Shown: in pieces, positions 8,303 to 17,070 of the stretch
Layout of the letters: the number at the start of each line of letters is the position of its first letter
Position numbering within the stretch: the stretch's first letter is position 1
Assembly: GCA_020852255.1 (NCBI GenBank)
Contig: JADZBD010000020.1
Coordinates: 1-64,000 of the forward strand
DNA: 64,000 nucleotides
Origin: Bacteroidia bacterium
GTDB lineage: Bacteria; Bacteroidota; Bacteroidia; JADZBD01
Reading direction: 5' to 3'
Notes under the pieces: model-generated
Told to the model about the DNA's origin: nothing
Database searches by the model: none
Seen by the model: only the letters and a program-made list of their open reading frames with translations
Made by a program: the position numbers and the translations under genes

Positions 8303-8310
8303 TAAAATTA
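8303..8310 (-). promoter_or_regulatory. Possible -7 box TAATTTTA for the transketolase run
   Basis: One mismatch to TAnnTTTG on the minus strand, 17 bases before the 8285 start. It would drive the transketolase/VWA/sigma run. Weak by itself. Confidence 0.3.
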
Positions 8311-8406
8311 CCCCTATTTGATACGCTGCTGATTTTGCTGTTGAAAACTTATAAGAATGTTGAAAACTAGGGAGAAAGGTACTCCGTGTATGCTCCCGGT
8401 CGCCGG

Positions 8407-8414
8407 TAACTTTG
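8407..8414 (+). promoter_or_regulatory. -7 box TAACTTTG for ychF
   Basis: Exact TAnnTTTG match, 20 bases before the ATG at 8435. It lies inside the longer reading frame that opens at 8357, which argues that translation starts at 8435. Confidence 0.55.
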
Positions 8415-8434
8415 CGCCCGAAAATTCGATTCAT

Positions 8435-9535
8435 ATGGCACTTAAATGCGGTATTGTGGGATTACCGAACGTTGGTAAGTCTACACTTTTTAATTGTTTG
8501 TCGAATGCCAAAGCGCAGGCGGCCAATTTTCCATTTTGCACTATTGAGCCAAATGTGGGAGTGATCACGGTTCCTGACGAACGGCTGAATAAGCTTTCTG
8601 AACTGGTGAAGCCTGAAAGGATTGTTCCCACCACAGTGGAGATCGTGGACATTGCCGGTTTGGTGAAAGGCGCAAGCAAAGGCGAAGGTCTCGGAAATCA
8701 GTTTCTTGCAAATATTCGCGAAACCAATGCTATTCTGCATGTGTTGCGGTGTTTCGACGACCCTAATGTGGTTCATGTAGACGGCTCCGTAAATCCGGTA
8801 CGCGACAAGGAGATTATTGACACGGAGTTGCAATTGAAAGACCTTGAAACGGTAGATACGGCGTACAAACGCCTGGAAAGGGCTGCAAAATCAGGAAACG
8901 ACAAGGATGCGAAAAAGAGGGTTGAAGTGATGCTGAAAGTGAAACAAACACTGGAATCAGGTAGCAATGCCAGGGCCTCGGGGTTGAGTCCTGAGGATTT
9001 TAGTCTCATTGCTGATCTTCACCTTCTGACGATGAAACCGGTAATGTATGTATGCAATGTGGATGAGGCCGCCGCGAAGACAGGAAATAAATATGTGGAT
9101 GCGGTACAGGAGCTGGTTAGGAGCGAAAATGCTGAGGTTCTGGTGATTACAGCTGCTATGGAGGCAGAAATTGCCGCACTCGAAACGTACGAGGAGCGGA
9201 AGGCATTCCTCGATGATTTGGGTCTTCAAGAACCTGGTGTTAATAAATTGATCCGCGCTGCTTACAAACTCCTGAATCTCCAAACTTACTTTACGGCCGG
9301 AGTGAAGGAGGTGCGGGCATGGACCATTACAAGGGGGATGACCGCGCCACAGGCAGCCGGGGTGATCCATACTGACTTTGAGAAAGGTTTCATCAAAGCA
9401 GAGGTGATCAAATACAAGGATTTTGTTTCACTTGGATCGGAAGCTGCCTGTCGCGACGCCGGGAAACTGGGAATCGAAGGCAAAGAATATATTGTTGATG
9501 ACGGAGATGTTATGCATTTCAGGTTCAACGTGTAA
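8435..9535 (+). CDS. ychF: Redox-regulated ATPase YchF (Obg-like)
   Basis: 366 residues, normal length for YchF/OLA1. The G motifs are in order: GLPNVGKST (9-17), the TxE segment [29 protein letters not shown], and the NVDE motif (YVCNVDEA) that makes this family prefer ATP. The C-terminal TGS-like domain ends with [11 protein letters not shown]. YchF binds ribosomes and is involved in stress responses. The start was chosen because [12 protein letters not shown] is the normal N-terminus and because the promoter lies within the 26-residue upstream extension. Confidence 0.96.
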   Translation: MALKCGIVGLPNVGKSTLFNCLSNAKAQAANFPFCTIEPNVGVITVPDERLNKLSELVKPERIVPTTVEIVDIAGLVKGASKGEGLGNQFLANIRETNAILHVLRCFDDPNVVHVDGSVNPVRDKEIIDTELQLKDLETVDTAYKRLERAAKSGNDKDAKKRVEVMLKVKQTLESGSNARASGLSPEDFSLIADLHLLTMKPVMYVCNVDEAAAKTGNKYVDAVQELVRSENAEVLVITAAMEAEIAALETYEERKAFLDDLGLQEPGVNKLIRAAYKLLNLQTYFTAGVKEVRAWTITRGMTAPQAAGVIHTDFEKGFIKAEVIKYKDFVSLGSEAACRDAGKLGIEGKEYIVDDGDVMHFRFNV

Positions 9536-9559
9536 AAGGTAGAGTCTGTATTAAGTTCA

Positions 9560-9646
9560 ATGAAACAGTCACAAAAAAATTCTTTGATAATGATCCTGCT
9601 CCCTTGCTTTTTTTCTTTGCATGTGTTTGCTCAGAAGAAAAACTGA
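9560..9646 (+). pseudogene. Orphan signal peptide (28 codons), likely gene remnant
   Basis: In the 190-base gap between ychF and parE, an ATG opens a 28-residue frame reading NSLIMILLPCFFSLHVFAQ and then stops after KKN. It is a typical Bacteroidota signal peptide with a cleavage site after VFAQ but no mature domain. It may be the 5' remnant of a deleted secreted-protein gene or a very small exported peptide. The rest of the gap shows no further feature. Confidence 0.35.
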
Positions 9647-9725
9647 CTCTGTCCCTAAGGAATACATGATCTGTTAAAATGCAATGGAAGGAAAAGAATA
9701 AATTTTGAATTAGGAAACGGAGAAA

Positions 9726-11549
9726 ATGGCAAAGTACACAGAAGCTGACATTCGATCGCTGGACTGGAAAGAGCACATCCGGCTGCGACCCGGGATGTAT
9801 ATAGGAAAGTTGGGAGACGGCTCCTCCTATGATGATGGGATATACATCCTCATTAAGGAAGTGATAGATAATTGCATTGACGAATATGTGATGGGATTCG
9901 GCAAGCAGATAGATGTGGAGGTAAGCGACGAGAGTGTAACCATCAGGGATTATGGCAGGGGCATTCCGCTTGGGAAGGTTGTAGACTGTGTTTCGAAGAT
10001 CAATACCGGGGCCAAATACGATTCGGAGGCCTTTAAAAAGTCCGTTGGCCTGAATGGAGTGGGCACCAAAGCGGTGAACGCGTTATCCTCTCACTTCCGC
10101 ATCCAAAGTGTCAGGGACGGGAAAACGGTGATCGCCGAATTTCAGCGTGGCGCACTGAAAAAGGAGGAACGGCCGAAATCTTCCTCAGAAAAACCGGGCA
10201 CCATTGTGATCTATACTCCCGACGAGAAAATGTTCGGAAAGTTCCACCACATCAATGAGTACGTAGAGCGAATGATGTGGAACTACGCTTACCTGAATAC
10301 GGGGCTAACCCTGAATTACAACGGCAAGAAATTCTATTCTGAGAACGGTCTTAAGGACCTTCTTACAGGAAAAATTGCAGAAGATCAGGTATTGTATCCC
10401 ATCATTCACCTGAAAGGGGATGACATAGAGATTGCGATGACACACCACAATAGTCAGTACGGTGAGGAATATTACTCCTTTGTGAATGGTCAGCATACAA
10501 CCCAGGGCGGGACTCATCTTTCCGCGTTCCGGGAAGCAGTCGCCAAAACGATCAAGGAATTTTACAAAAAGGATTTTGACGCGGCGGATATCCGGACCTC
10601 AATTGTAGCGGCCATCTCGGTGAAAGTGCAGGAGCCGGTCTTTGAATCTCAGACGAAAACACAGTTGGGATCCCTGGACGTAGGACCAAAGGGGCCCTCG
10701 ATGCGGAGTTTTGTGGGAGATTTTGTGAAGAATGCACTCGATAACTACCTGCATCAGCATCCTGAAATGGCCGAAGCCCTCCAGCAAAAGATCATCCAGA
10801 GCGAAAGGGAACGCAAGGAACTCGCCGGTATCCAGAAACTGGCGCGTGAACGGGCGAAAAAGTCAAGCCTTCATAACAAGAAGCTGCGCGACTGCCGGGT
10901 TCATTTTAACACGAATCATGAGCGGGCGAAGGAAACAACCCTTTTTCTTTGCGAAGGAGATTCTGCCAGCGGATCTATCACAAAGGTAAGAGACGTAGAA
11001 ACACAGGGAGTATTCAGCCTGAAAGGGAAACCTCTGAATGCGTTCGGTCTCTCTAAAAAAATTGTTTATGAGAATGAGGAATTCAATCTGATCCAGGCAG
11101 CTCTGGATATTGAGGAAAGTGTGGAAAACCTGAGGTACAATAACATTGTGCTTGCCACCGATGCGGATGTGGATGGGATGCATATTCGATTGCTTCTGCT
11201 GACTTTTTTCCTTCAGTTTTTTCCGGACCTCGTAAAAAACGGACATGTGTACATCTTGCAGACCCCGCTATTCCGTGTGCGCAATAAAAAGGAAACCATC
11301 TATTGCTATAGCGAGCAGGAAAAACGGAAGGCAGTAGAAAAACTGGGACCGAAGCCTGAGATTACCCGATTCAAGGGACTGGGAGAAATATCTCCGGATG
11401 AGTTTAAGAATTTTATAGGAAAGGACATGCGGCTGGAGCCGGTGATCATTGGGCAGGAAACCAATGTGGCGAATGTTCTCGCTTATTATATGGGTAAAAA
11501 TACCCAGGAACGTCAGAATTTTATTATTGAAAACTTAAAAGTGGAATAG
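9726..11549 (+). CDS. parE: DNA topoisomerase IV subunit B (ParE)
   Basis: 607 residues. The ATPase domain has RPGMYIG, the GHKL residues in [10 protein letters not shown] and RDYGRGIP, and [14 protein letters not shown] transducer region follows, then the TOPRIM domain with LCEGDSASG and DADVDGMHI. It lacks the long insertion of many GyrB proteins and is followed by a ParC-like subunit, which supports topoisomerase IV over gyrase. With ParC it decatenates daughter chromosomes. The ATG is preceded by GGAG, one of the few Shine-Dalgarno-like sequences seen here. Confidence 0.9.
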   Translation: MAKYTEADIRSLDWKEHIRLRPGMYIGKLGDGSSYDDGIYILIKEVIDNCIDEYVMGFGKQIDVEVSDESVTIRDYGRGIPLGKVVDCVSKINTGAKYDSEAFKKSVGLNGVGTKAVNALSSHFRIQSVRDGKTVIAEFQRGALKKEERPKSSSEKPGTIVIYTPDEKMFGKFHHINEYVERMMWNYAYLNTGLTLNYNGKKFYSENGLKDLLTGKIAEDQVLYPIIHLKGDDIEIAMTHHNSQYGEEYYSFVNGQHTTQGGTHLSAFREAVAKTIKEFYKKDFDAADIRTSIVAAISVKVQEPVFESQTKTQLGSLDVGPKGPSMRSFVGDFVKNALDNYLHQHPEMAEALQQKIIQSERERKELAGIQKLARERAKKSSLHNKKLRDCRVHFNTNHERAKETTLFLCEGDSASGSITKVRDVETQGVFSLKGKPLNAFGLSKKIVYENEEFNLIQAALDIEESVENLRYNNIVLATDADVDGMHIRLLLLTFFLQFFPDLVKNGHVYILQTPLFRVRNKKETIYCYSEQEKRKAVEKLGPKPEITRFKGLGEISPDEFKNFIGKDMRLEPVIIGQETNVANVLAYYMGKNTQERQNFIIENLKVE

Positions 11550-11590
11550 GATCTTGCAGAATCTGCCTGATCCTGAAATGAAGATGCGAA

Positions 11591-14242
11591 ATGGCTAAGA
11601 AGAAACCTGAGAGCAAAGGCAAAAAGAAGGCAAAAAAGGGAGGGGAAGAGGAAGACGGTCCAAATGTACCCCGTCCGGTGAACGATAAATCCGGATCCGT
11701 AATTCACTTGTCCGGTATGTACGAGAACTGGTTCCTCGACTACGCGTCCTATGTAATCCTTGAGCGCGCAGTTCCGCATGTGAATGATGGATTGAAGCCT
11801 GTTCAGCGCCGGATACTGCATTCACTCAATGAGCTGGAAGATGGTCGCTATAATAAGGTTGCAAACGTTATTGGAAATACAATGAAGTATCATCCGCATG
11901 GAGATGCTTCGATAGGTGACGCAATGGTGCAGATCGGCCAGAAGGACCTGCTCTTTGATTGCCAGGGAAACTGGGGAAATATTTTAACGGGCGATAGTGC
12001 GGCGGCCCCAAGGTATATAGAGGTCCGTTTGTCTAAGTTCGGGCAGGAGGTGGTATTCAATCCTAAAACTACCGTCTGGCTTTCCAGTTATGACGGAAGG
12101 AATAAGGAACCTGAAACTCTGCCTGTAAAGTTTCCATTACTCCTGGCTTCCGGTGTGGAAGGGATTGCGGTTGGATTAAGTTGTAAAATCCTCCCCCACA
12201 ACTTTATTGAGCTCATTGACGCAAGCATATCAGCATTAAAAGGAAGAAAGCCGAATATTTTGCCGGATTTTCCTACGGGGGGCCTCGCAGATTTTTCTGC
12301 ATACAACGAAGGTTTGAGAGGAGGAAGAATACGCGTGCGGGCCCGCATACGTCAGGAAGACAAAAAGACCCTCGTCATTTCTGAAATTCCTTTCGGCACT
12401 ACCACCGGGTCACTGATTGAGAGCATTCTTTCCGCGAATGACAAAGGCAAGATCAAAGTAAAGAAAGTTGAGGATAATACAGCCGAGAATGTTGAAGTGG
12501 TAATCCATCTGATTCCGGGCACCGATATTGATAAAACCATAGATGCACTTTATGCCTTTACGGATTGCGAGGTAAGTATTGCTCCGAACGCGGTTGTTAT
12601 TGAAAACGACAAACCTGTATTCCTGGGTGTGAATGAAATGCTTCGCCGTACTGCATTCCGTACGCAGGAATTGTTGAAGCAGGAATTGGAAATCAAATTA
12701 AACGAGCTGCAGGAAGATTGGCATTTCAGTTCCCTTGAAAAGATTTTTATAGAAAAACGTATTTATCGCGACATTGAAAACTGCGAAACCTGGGATTCTG
12801 TAATTCAGACTATTGATAAAGGGCTGAAACCCTACAAAAAGAAATTTTTGAGAGAGATCACTGTCGAAGATATTACCAGACTTACCGAGATCAAAATCAA
12901 GCGCATCTCTAAATTTGATGCGAAAAAGGCAGATGAGTACATGAAGGGTCTGGAGAAGGGCATTGCAGATACTAAGCATAACCTGAAAAATCTCACAGAC
13001 TATACTATTGAGTATTACAGAGAGCTGAAGAATAAATACGGAAAAGGAAGAGAGCGGCGTACGGAGATCAAGAGCTTTGAAGTAATAGAGGCCAGGCAGG
13101 TGATCATTAACAACACGAAATTGTATGTGAACCGGGAGGAGGGATTTATTGGATGGAGTTTACGGAAGGATGAGTTCGTCTGCGATTGTTCAGAACTCGA
13201 TGAGATTGTGGCATTTGCAGGCGACGGAACAATGCGGGTGGTCAAAATGGCGGATAAGGTCTTCATGGGAAAAGATATCAGGCATGTGGCCGTGTTTCGG
13301 CGCGGGGAGGAGAAGACGGTATATCATATGGTGTACCGCGACGGCCCCAAGGGGATCACTTTTATGAAACGCTTTACGGTGGGAGGGGTTACCCGCGATA
13401 AAATGTATTCCCTTACCCGCGGCACGCCCGGTTCTGAGGTGCTCTATTTTTCAGCCAATCCGAACGGCGAATCAGAGGTTGTATCTATTATCCTTCGCGC
13501 AGCTCCATCTTTGCGCAAAACAGAATTTGATGTGGATTTTGGAGCCATGGCAGTAAAGGGCAGGGATACGATCGGAAACCAGGTTACAAAATACACGGTC
13601 CGTAAAGTGGTAATGAAAGAAAAAGGGGAGGGGCAGATACAGAAAGTGAAGGTTTGGTTTGATGATACTGTTCATCGTTTGAACAATAGTGAGAAGGGAA
13701 CCTATGTAGGAGAATTCCGCCCGGAAGACAAGATATTGTCTATTAACCAGCGAGGTGACTACCGGATTACGGGCTTCGAGACAAGCATTCACTTTGAAGA
13801 CGATATTATACTGATTGAAAAATTTGACCCGCGCAAGGCGGTAACCGCAGTTTATTATGATGCGGATAAGAAAGGATATTTCGTTAAAAGATTCATTGTG
13901 GAACTGGCACGTGATCGTGTGGGATTTATACCGGAAGGGAAAGACAATGCCCTGGAGCTGGCCACTACCCAGCGCGAGCCGGTGGTGGCTTTAAGTTTTC
14001 GCGGACAGGACAAGAAGAAGAAACTGGAGCTGTCCCGTTTCGTGGAAGTTATGGGCGTAAAAGCGAAGGGAAATAGATTGCATTTTGATAAGATCAAAGG
14101 GATGGATCTGCTTCCTGCCAAAGGCGGAGCGGATGATCCGGAACTTGAATTTGAGGACAGCAAGCTGTCTCCGGTGCAGGAAGCGAAAGCCAAAAGCGTT
14201 AAATCAAAAAAGGGGAAAGGCGGTCAGATAGAACTCTTCTGA
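11591..14242 (+). CDS. parC: DNA topoisomerase IV subunit A (ParC)
   Basis: 883 residues. A Lys-rich N-terminus (~1-30) precedes the breakage-reunion domain: YASYVILERAVPHVNDGLKP, YHPHGDASIGDAM, and the catalytic Tyr142 in AAPRYIEVRL. A coiled-coil region (~350-490) is followed by a C-terminal beta-pinwheel (~510-830) and a basic tail. The tower and C-terminal regions differ from enteric ParC, as is usual in Bacteroidota. It cuts and rejoins both strands of the gate DNA. The gene lies 41 bases after parE and is surely cotranscribed with it. Confidence 0.9.
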   Translation: MAKKKPESKGKKKAKKGGEEEDGPNVPRPVNDKSGSVIHLSGMYENWFLDYASYVILERAVPHVNDGLKPVQRRILHSLNELEDGRYNKVANVIGNTMKYHPHGDASIGDAMVQIGQKDLLFDCQGNWGNILTGDSAAAPRYIEVRLSKFGQEVVFNPKTTVWLSSYDGRNKEPETLPVKFPLLLASGVEGIAVGLSCKILPHNFIELIDASISALKGRKPNILPDFPTGGLADFSAYNEGLRGGRIRVRARIRQEDKKTLVISEIPFGTTTGSLIESILSANDKGKIKVKKVEDNTAENVEVVIHLIPGTDIDKTIDALYAFTDCEVSIAPNAVVIENDKPVFLGVNEMLRRTAFRTQELLKQELEIKLNELQEDWHFSSLEKIFIEKRIYRDIENCETWDSVIQTIDKGLKPYKKKFLREITVEDITRLTEIKIKRISKFDAKKADEYMKGLEKGIADTKHNLKNLTDYTIEYYRELKNKYGKGRERRTEIKSFEVIEARQVIINNTKLYVNREEGFIGWSLRKDEFVCDCSELDEIVAFAGDGTMRVVKMADKVFMGKDIRHVAVFRRGEEKTVYHMVYRDGPKGITFMKRFTVGGVTRDKMYSLTRGTPGSEVLYFSANPNGESEVVSIILRAAPSLRKTEFDVDFGAMAVKGRDTIGNQVTKYTVRKVVMKEKGEGQIQKVKVWFDDTVHRLNNSEKGTYVGEFRPEDKILSINQRGDYRITGFETSIHFEDDIILIEKFDPRKAVTAVYYDADKKGYFVKRFIVELARDRVGFIPEGKDNALELATTQREPVVALSFRGQDKKKKLELSRFVEVMGVKAKGNRLHFDKIKGMDLLPAKGGADDPELEFEDSKLSPVQEAKAKSVKSKKGKGGQIELF

Positions 14243-14254
14243 TGAACGTGCGCT

Positions 14255-14404
14255 TTACCGGCATGGGAGTGATTTGATCCGGATACTTCCATTGTCTGCC
14301 ATTTCTTTTTTAACAAAGGTTTTCTCATGCGCCGATGAGTCATCCTCCACCATTGGGGAAATACCTTCGATCTTCAGGGTGATTTTTTCGGAATCATCAA
14401 ACAT
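14255..14404 (-). CDS. Small hypothetical acidic protein (49 aa)
   Basis: A 50-codon frame beginning MFDDSEKITLKIEGISP and ending IRIKSLPCR. It fills the gap between the VOC gene and the ParC stop, on the same strand as and 37 bases downstream of the VOC gene. The composition (Asp/Glu/Lys with alternating hydrophobics) looks protein-like. The frame stays open for 11 codons upstream of the ATG without another start, so it may also be the tail of a broken gene. No family was recognised. Confidence 0.3.
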   Translation of the reverse strand: MFDDSEKITLKIEGISPMVEDDSSAHEKTFVKKEMADNGSIRIKSLPCR

Positions 14405-14441
14405 GAAACTTAAACTTTTTGTTTTAAGGATACAGTATCAA

Positions 14442-14849
14442 CTACAACCATTTCCTTTCAATTGCAGAGGCAAAGGCAATTATATGTCCGTCCGGGTCCG
14501 AAAAATAACATGCGCTGTGACCCCAGTCTCTGAGCAGTATGGGGCTGATTAATCCTGCCCCGCTGCGTAGGGCATTGTTAAATTCGGCTTCTATGTCGGT
14601 TACATGCAGATAAAGTTCACAGCGGGGAATTCCATTGCCGGATCCGGGATCAGGTGTTTTTCCGTTAAGTATTTTAGCGATACCCCGGTTGGGCATCAAT
14701 CCTAATTTACAGTTCTTGGAAATCCGGAATTCTGTCATCCCGGGTACATGAAGTTCCGGCTCCTTACGAAAAATATTTCGGTAAAATATGCAACTGGCTT
14801 CCTGATCACTAACATATAAAACCGTTTGGAACAGGAGAATGTGATCCAT
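14442..14849 (-). CDS. VOC-superfamily (glyoxalase/bleomycin-resistance-like) protein
   Basis: 135 residues with the paired beta-alpha-beta-beta-beta modules of the vicinal oxygen chelate fold. The first module begins FQTVLYVSDQEASCIFYRNI; the second ends in the family signature DWGHSACYFSDPDGHIIAFA. The second module has a metal-type Glu/His arrangement (RCELYLHV, GH), but the first lacks an obvious His ligand. Family members include dioxygenases, glyoxalases and antibiotic-binding proteins; the substrate cannot be told. The gene follows the beta-helix gene at 3 bases. Confidence 0.8.
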   Translation of the reverse strand: MDHILLFQTVLYVSDQEASCIFYRNIFRKEPELHVPGMTEFRISKNCKLGLMPNRGIAKILNGKTPDPGSGNGIPRCELYLHVTDIEAEFNNALRSGAGLISPILLRDWGHSACYFSDPDGHIIAFASAIERKWL

Positions 14850-14852
14850 CTA

Positions 14853-16262
14853 TCAATGTATAACAATCAGTTTAACTGTTTCCGGCGGACGCCCGTGAAC
14901 ATGAACCGTAATACAATAGACACCGGATTCCCAGTCTTCCGTGTTTAAAGGGATGACATGCCGGCCCTTCCCGTATTGGCTGCGAACAGAAGGTGATATT
15001 TGATACCCTGCGATGTTGGTGATGAAGATATCCGCGAATGCGGGCACTGGCAAGGATAAAACCAGCTCCGCGGAATGAACAGCCGGATTCGGATACACAG
15101 CGGCGTTCTGATGCCATTGGTGCAGCTCCTGTACCGATGTGGAGGAGGGAAAGGAGGGAGGCATTGAACTGCAGGGACCTCCGTAGGCACCCATATCATT
15201 CCGCAAAATTCCCATAGAGGGGAATAGGGCGAAGCCGGGATTTCCGGTATCCTCATTATCATTATACACTGTCGTACTGTCTCCTGCATCCACACAGGGT
15301 GAGTTGTTCAGAAGAAAATAATTCTGCGCAACGAAAACCGGGTTGGCATTCATATTTCCGGCTCCGGTGTAACCGCCACCAATATCGCAATAACTCACGG
15401 TCAAGGTCGAGGTCGTACTTTTTATCTGTGTGGCCGGAAAGTTTCCCCAAATGATATTGTTTTTTAAGGTGACATTTGTGGCTGCCCAGGAGGATACCCC
15501 TCCCGTTCCGTTTGCAAGTGTTGAATTATTGTTCGTGATGGTGTTGTTAATAATCAGCTTCGGCGTATTGGAAAGATTGTTATAGATCCAAATTCCTGAA
15601 CCGCCGTAATAATCCTGCCCTCCGGTATTGGAGGCAATGATATTGTTTGTTAATCGGCATCCTGTATAATTGAGTACTATTCCTGCCCCGTATCTTGCTT
15701 TGTTTGAGATAATGGAGTTAGAGCAGATAAGAGGATTCCCATCGCCAACCCGTATGCCTCCTCCTCCGGTACTAACTACTCCGGTTTGATCCGTACAGGC
15801 ATTGTTGATAATCAGATTATGACGGATACTTGGAGAGGATAACTCGATCAGTATCCCGCCTCCTTCCCGGTAAAGCCCCGCCCCGTGAATGTCATTCCAT
15901 TTTGTTCCCCCGCCACCGGTAATTGTAAATCCCTGAAGAATGGCTGTGCTGTCTTCCCCGGAATTAAAAATCACACAACTGGCCGTATCTGAATCAGCCG
16001 GCATACTTCCGTTGATGATGGTCAAACGGATGTAGGTCGTGTCTTGGATTAAATAGTAAAGGCTGGTTACAAGGATGTTTTTCCCCCGGAAATTAATGTT
16101 TTCAAAATAGGTGCCGGGTGATACAGCAACTGTATCTCCCGCAGAGGATGCGTTGATTGCTGCCTGGATACTTGGGTAACCGAGCGGTACAGTAAGTACT
16201 GCGGCTCTGCAGCAAAGGCCTGCCAGCAGTGTGGATAAAACCAGTAAAAGTCTGTTATTCAT
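14853..16262 (-). CDS. Secreted right-handed beta-helix protein with T9SS type A sorting domain
   Basis: 469 residues. After a signal peptide (LLVLSTLLAGLCCRA) comes a pectate-lyase-like entry (YPSIQAAINASSAGDTVAVS, GTYFENINFRGKN). Asn/Gly-rich coils then run to ~310 with repeated 'NNIIxxN' ladders (IRHNLIINN, NSIISNKA, TNNIIASNT, INNTITNNN, KNNIIWGN). The last ~80 residues form a T9SS C-terminal domain starting at VYPNP and ending in SGVYCITVHVHG and VKLIVIH. It is likely displayed on the surface or released. A polysaccharide-binding or lyase role is possible; no catalytic residues could be assigned. Confidence 0.85.
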   Translation of the reverse strand: MNNRLLLVLSTLLAGLCCRAAVLTVPLGYPSIQAAINASSAGDTVAVSPGTYFENINFRGKNILVTSLYYLIQDTTYIRLTIINGSMPADSDTASCVIFNSGEDSTAILQGFTITGGGGTKWNDIHGAGLYREGGGILIELSSPSIRHNLIINNACTDQTGVVSTGGGGIRVGDGNPLICSNSIISNKARYGAGIVLNYTGCRLTNNIIASNTGGQDYYGGSGIWIYNNLSNTPKLIINNTITNNNSTLANGTGGVSSWAATNVTLKNNIIWGNFPATQIKSTTSTLTVSYCDIGGGYTGAGNMNANPVFVAQNYFLLNNSPCVDAGDSTTVYNDNEDTGNPGFALFPSMGILRNDMGAYGGPCSSMPPSFPSSTSVQELHQWHQNAAVYPNPAVHSAELVLSLPVPAFADIFITNIAGYQISPSVRSQYGKGRHVIPLNTEDWESGVYCITVHVHGRPPETVKLIVIH

Positions 16263-16317
16263 GTGAGAAAAATGTCAATAGAATTCGATTTACAATGCGT
16301 TTGTTCGCCTTCAATTA

Positions 16318-16325
16318 CAAAGGTA
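16318..16325 (-). promoter_or_regulatory. -7 box TACCTTTG for the beta-helix gene
   Basis: Exact TAnnTTTG match on the minus strand, giving a leader of about 50 nt. It is divergent from the regulator promoter at 16355. Confidence 0.45.
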
Positions 16326-16354
16326 TCAATTCCCTCTGATACCCGTATATTGGT

Positions 16355-16362
16355 TACTTTTG
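16355..16362 (+). promoter_or_regulatory. -7 box TACTTTTG for the OmpR-type regulator
   Basis: Exact TAnnTTTG match, 18 bases before the ATG at 16381. It probably drives the whole regulator/acyl-transfer operon. Confidence 0.5.
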
Positions 16363-16380
16363 TGAAGTTAACAAAACAGA

Positions 16381-17070
16381 ATGACCCCAAGGATTCTCCT
16401 GGCCGAAGACGAAGAGCATCTTCTGAAGGCAATAAAACTCAATCTTGAGTTGGAGGGCTATTCTGTTACGGCCTGCAGCAACGGCATACGAACGCTGGAA
16501 GCATACCGCGCGGCTTACTGGGATCTGATCATACTTGATGTAATGCTCCCCGGCGCTGATGGATTTGAGATTTGTCAGACGATCCGGCTCACAAATAAAG
16601 ATGTTCCCATTCTGTTTCTAACCGCCAGAAGCGGTGGCTCGGAGCGCATACAGGGCCTCCGGATCGGCGCAGACGATTATCTTACCAAACCTTTTGAGCT
16701 GGAGGAGCTATTGCTCAGGGTCCAGAAGCTTCTGCGACGCTCGGCTACATTTATCTCTCCTCCGGGTACCGTATTCCGGTTTTCCGGGAATGAGATAAAC
16801 TTTCAGTCGTACATGATCAGGGGAGTAAACGGCGATACCTTGGAACTCTCGAAACGGGAAATCCATTTGCTGCAGCTTCTGATCGAACGGAAGGGGGAGG
16901 TGGTTTCCCGGGAAGAAATTCTTCGAATTGTTTGGGGCGTTGAAGTATATCCCAGCACACGTACGATCGACAATTATATTGTGAACTTCCGAAAATATTT
17001 TGAAAACAACCCCAGAAGACCGGCGCATTTTCATTCCATCCGCGGGGTGGGCTATAAGTTCACAGAATGA
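16381..17070 (+). CDS. OmpR/PhoB-type response regulator
   Basis: 229 residues: a receiver domain (1-115) with the acidic pocket E9-D10, phospho-acceptor D53 (LDVMLPG), T81 and K103 (YLTKPF), then a winged-helix DNA-binding domain (~130-229) ending RTIDNYIVNFRKYFE...IRGVGYKFTE. It should bind DNA as a phosphorylated dimer. No histidine kinase is adjacent. It overlaps the MBOAT gene by four bases (ATGA), so it is translationally coupled to an acyl-transfer cluster it may control. Confidence 0.95.
   Translation: MTPRILLAEDEEHLLKAIKLNLELEGYSVTACSNGIRTLEAYRAAYWDLIILDVMLPGADGFEICQTIRLTNKDVPILFLTARSGGSERIQGLRIGADDYLTKPFELEELLLRVQKLLRRSATFISPPGTVFRFSGNEINFQSYMIRGVNGDTLELSKREIHLLQLLIERKGEVVSREEILRIVWGVEVYPSTRTIDNYIVNFRKYFENNPRRPAHFHSIRGVGYKFTE

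Noticed and set aside
14274-14552. Plus-strand 92-residue frame after parC
   Set aside because: It overlaps the VOC gene antisense, has no family-like motif, and the minus-strand small ORF fits the gap better.
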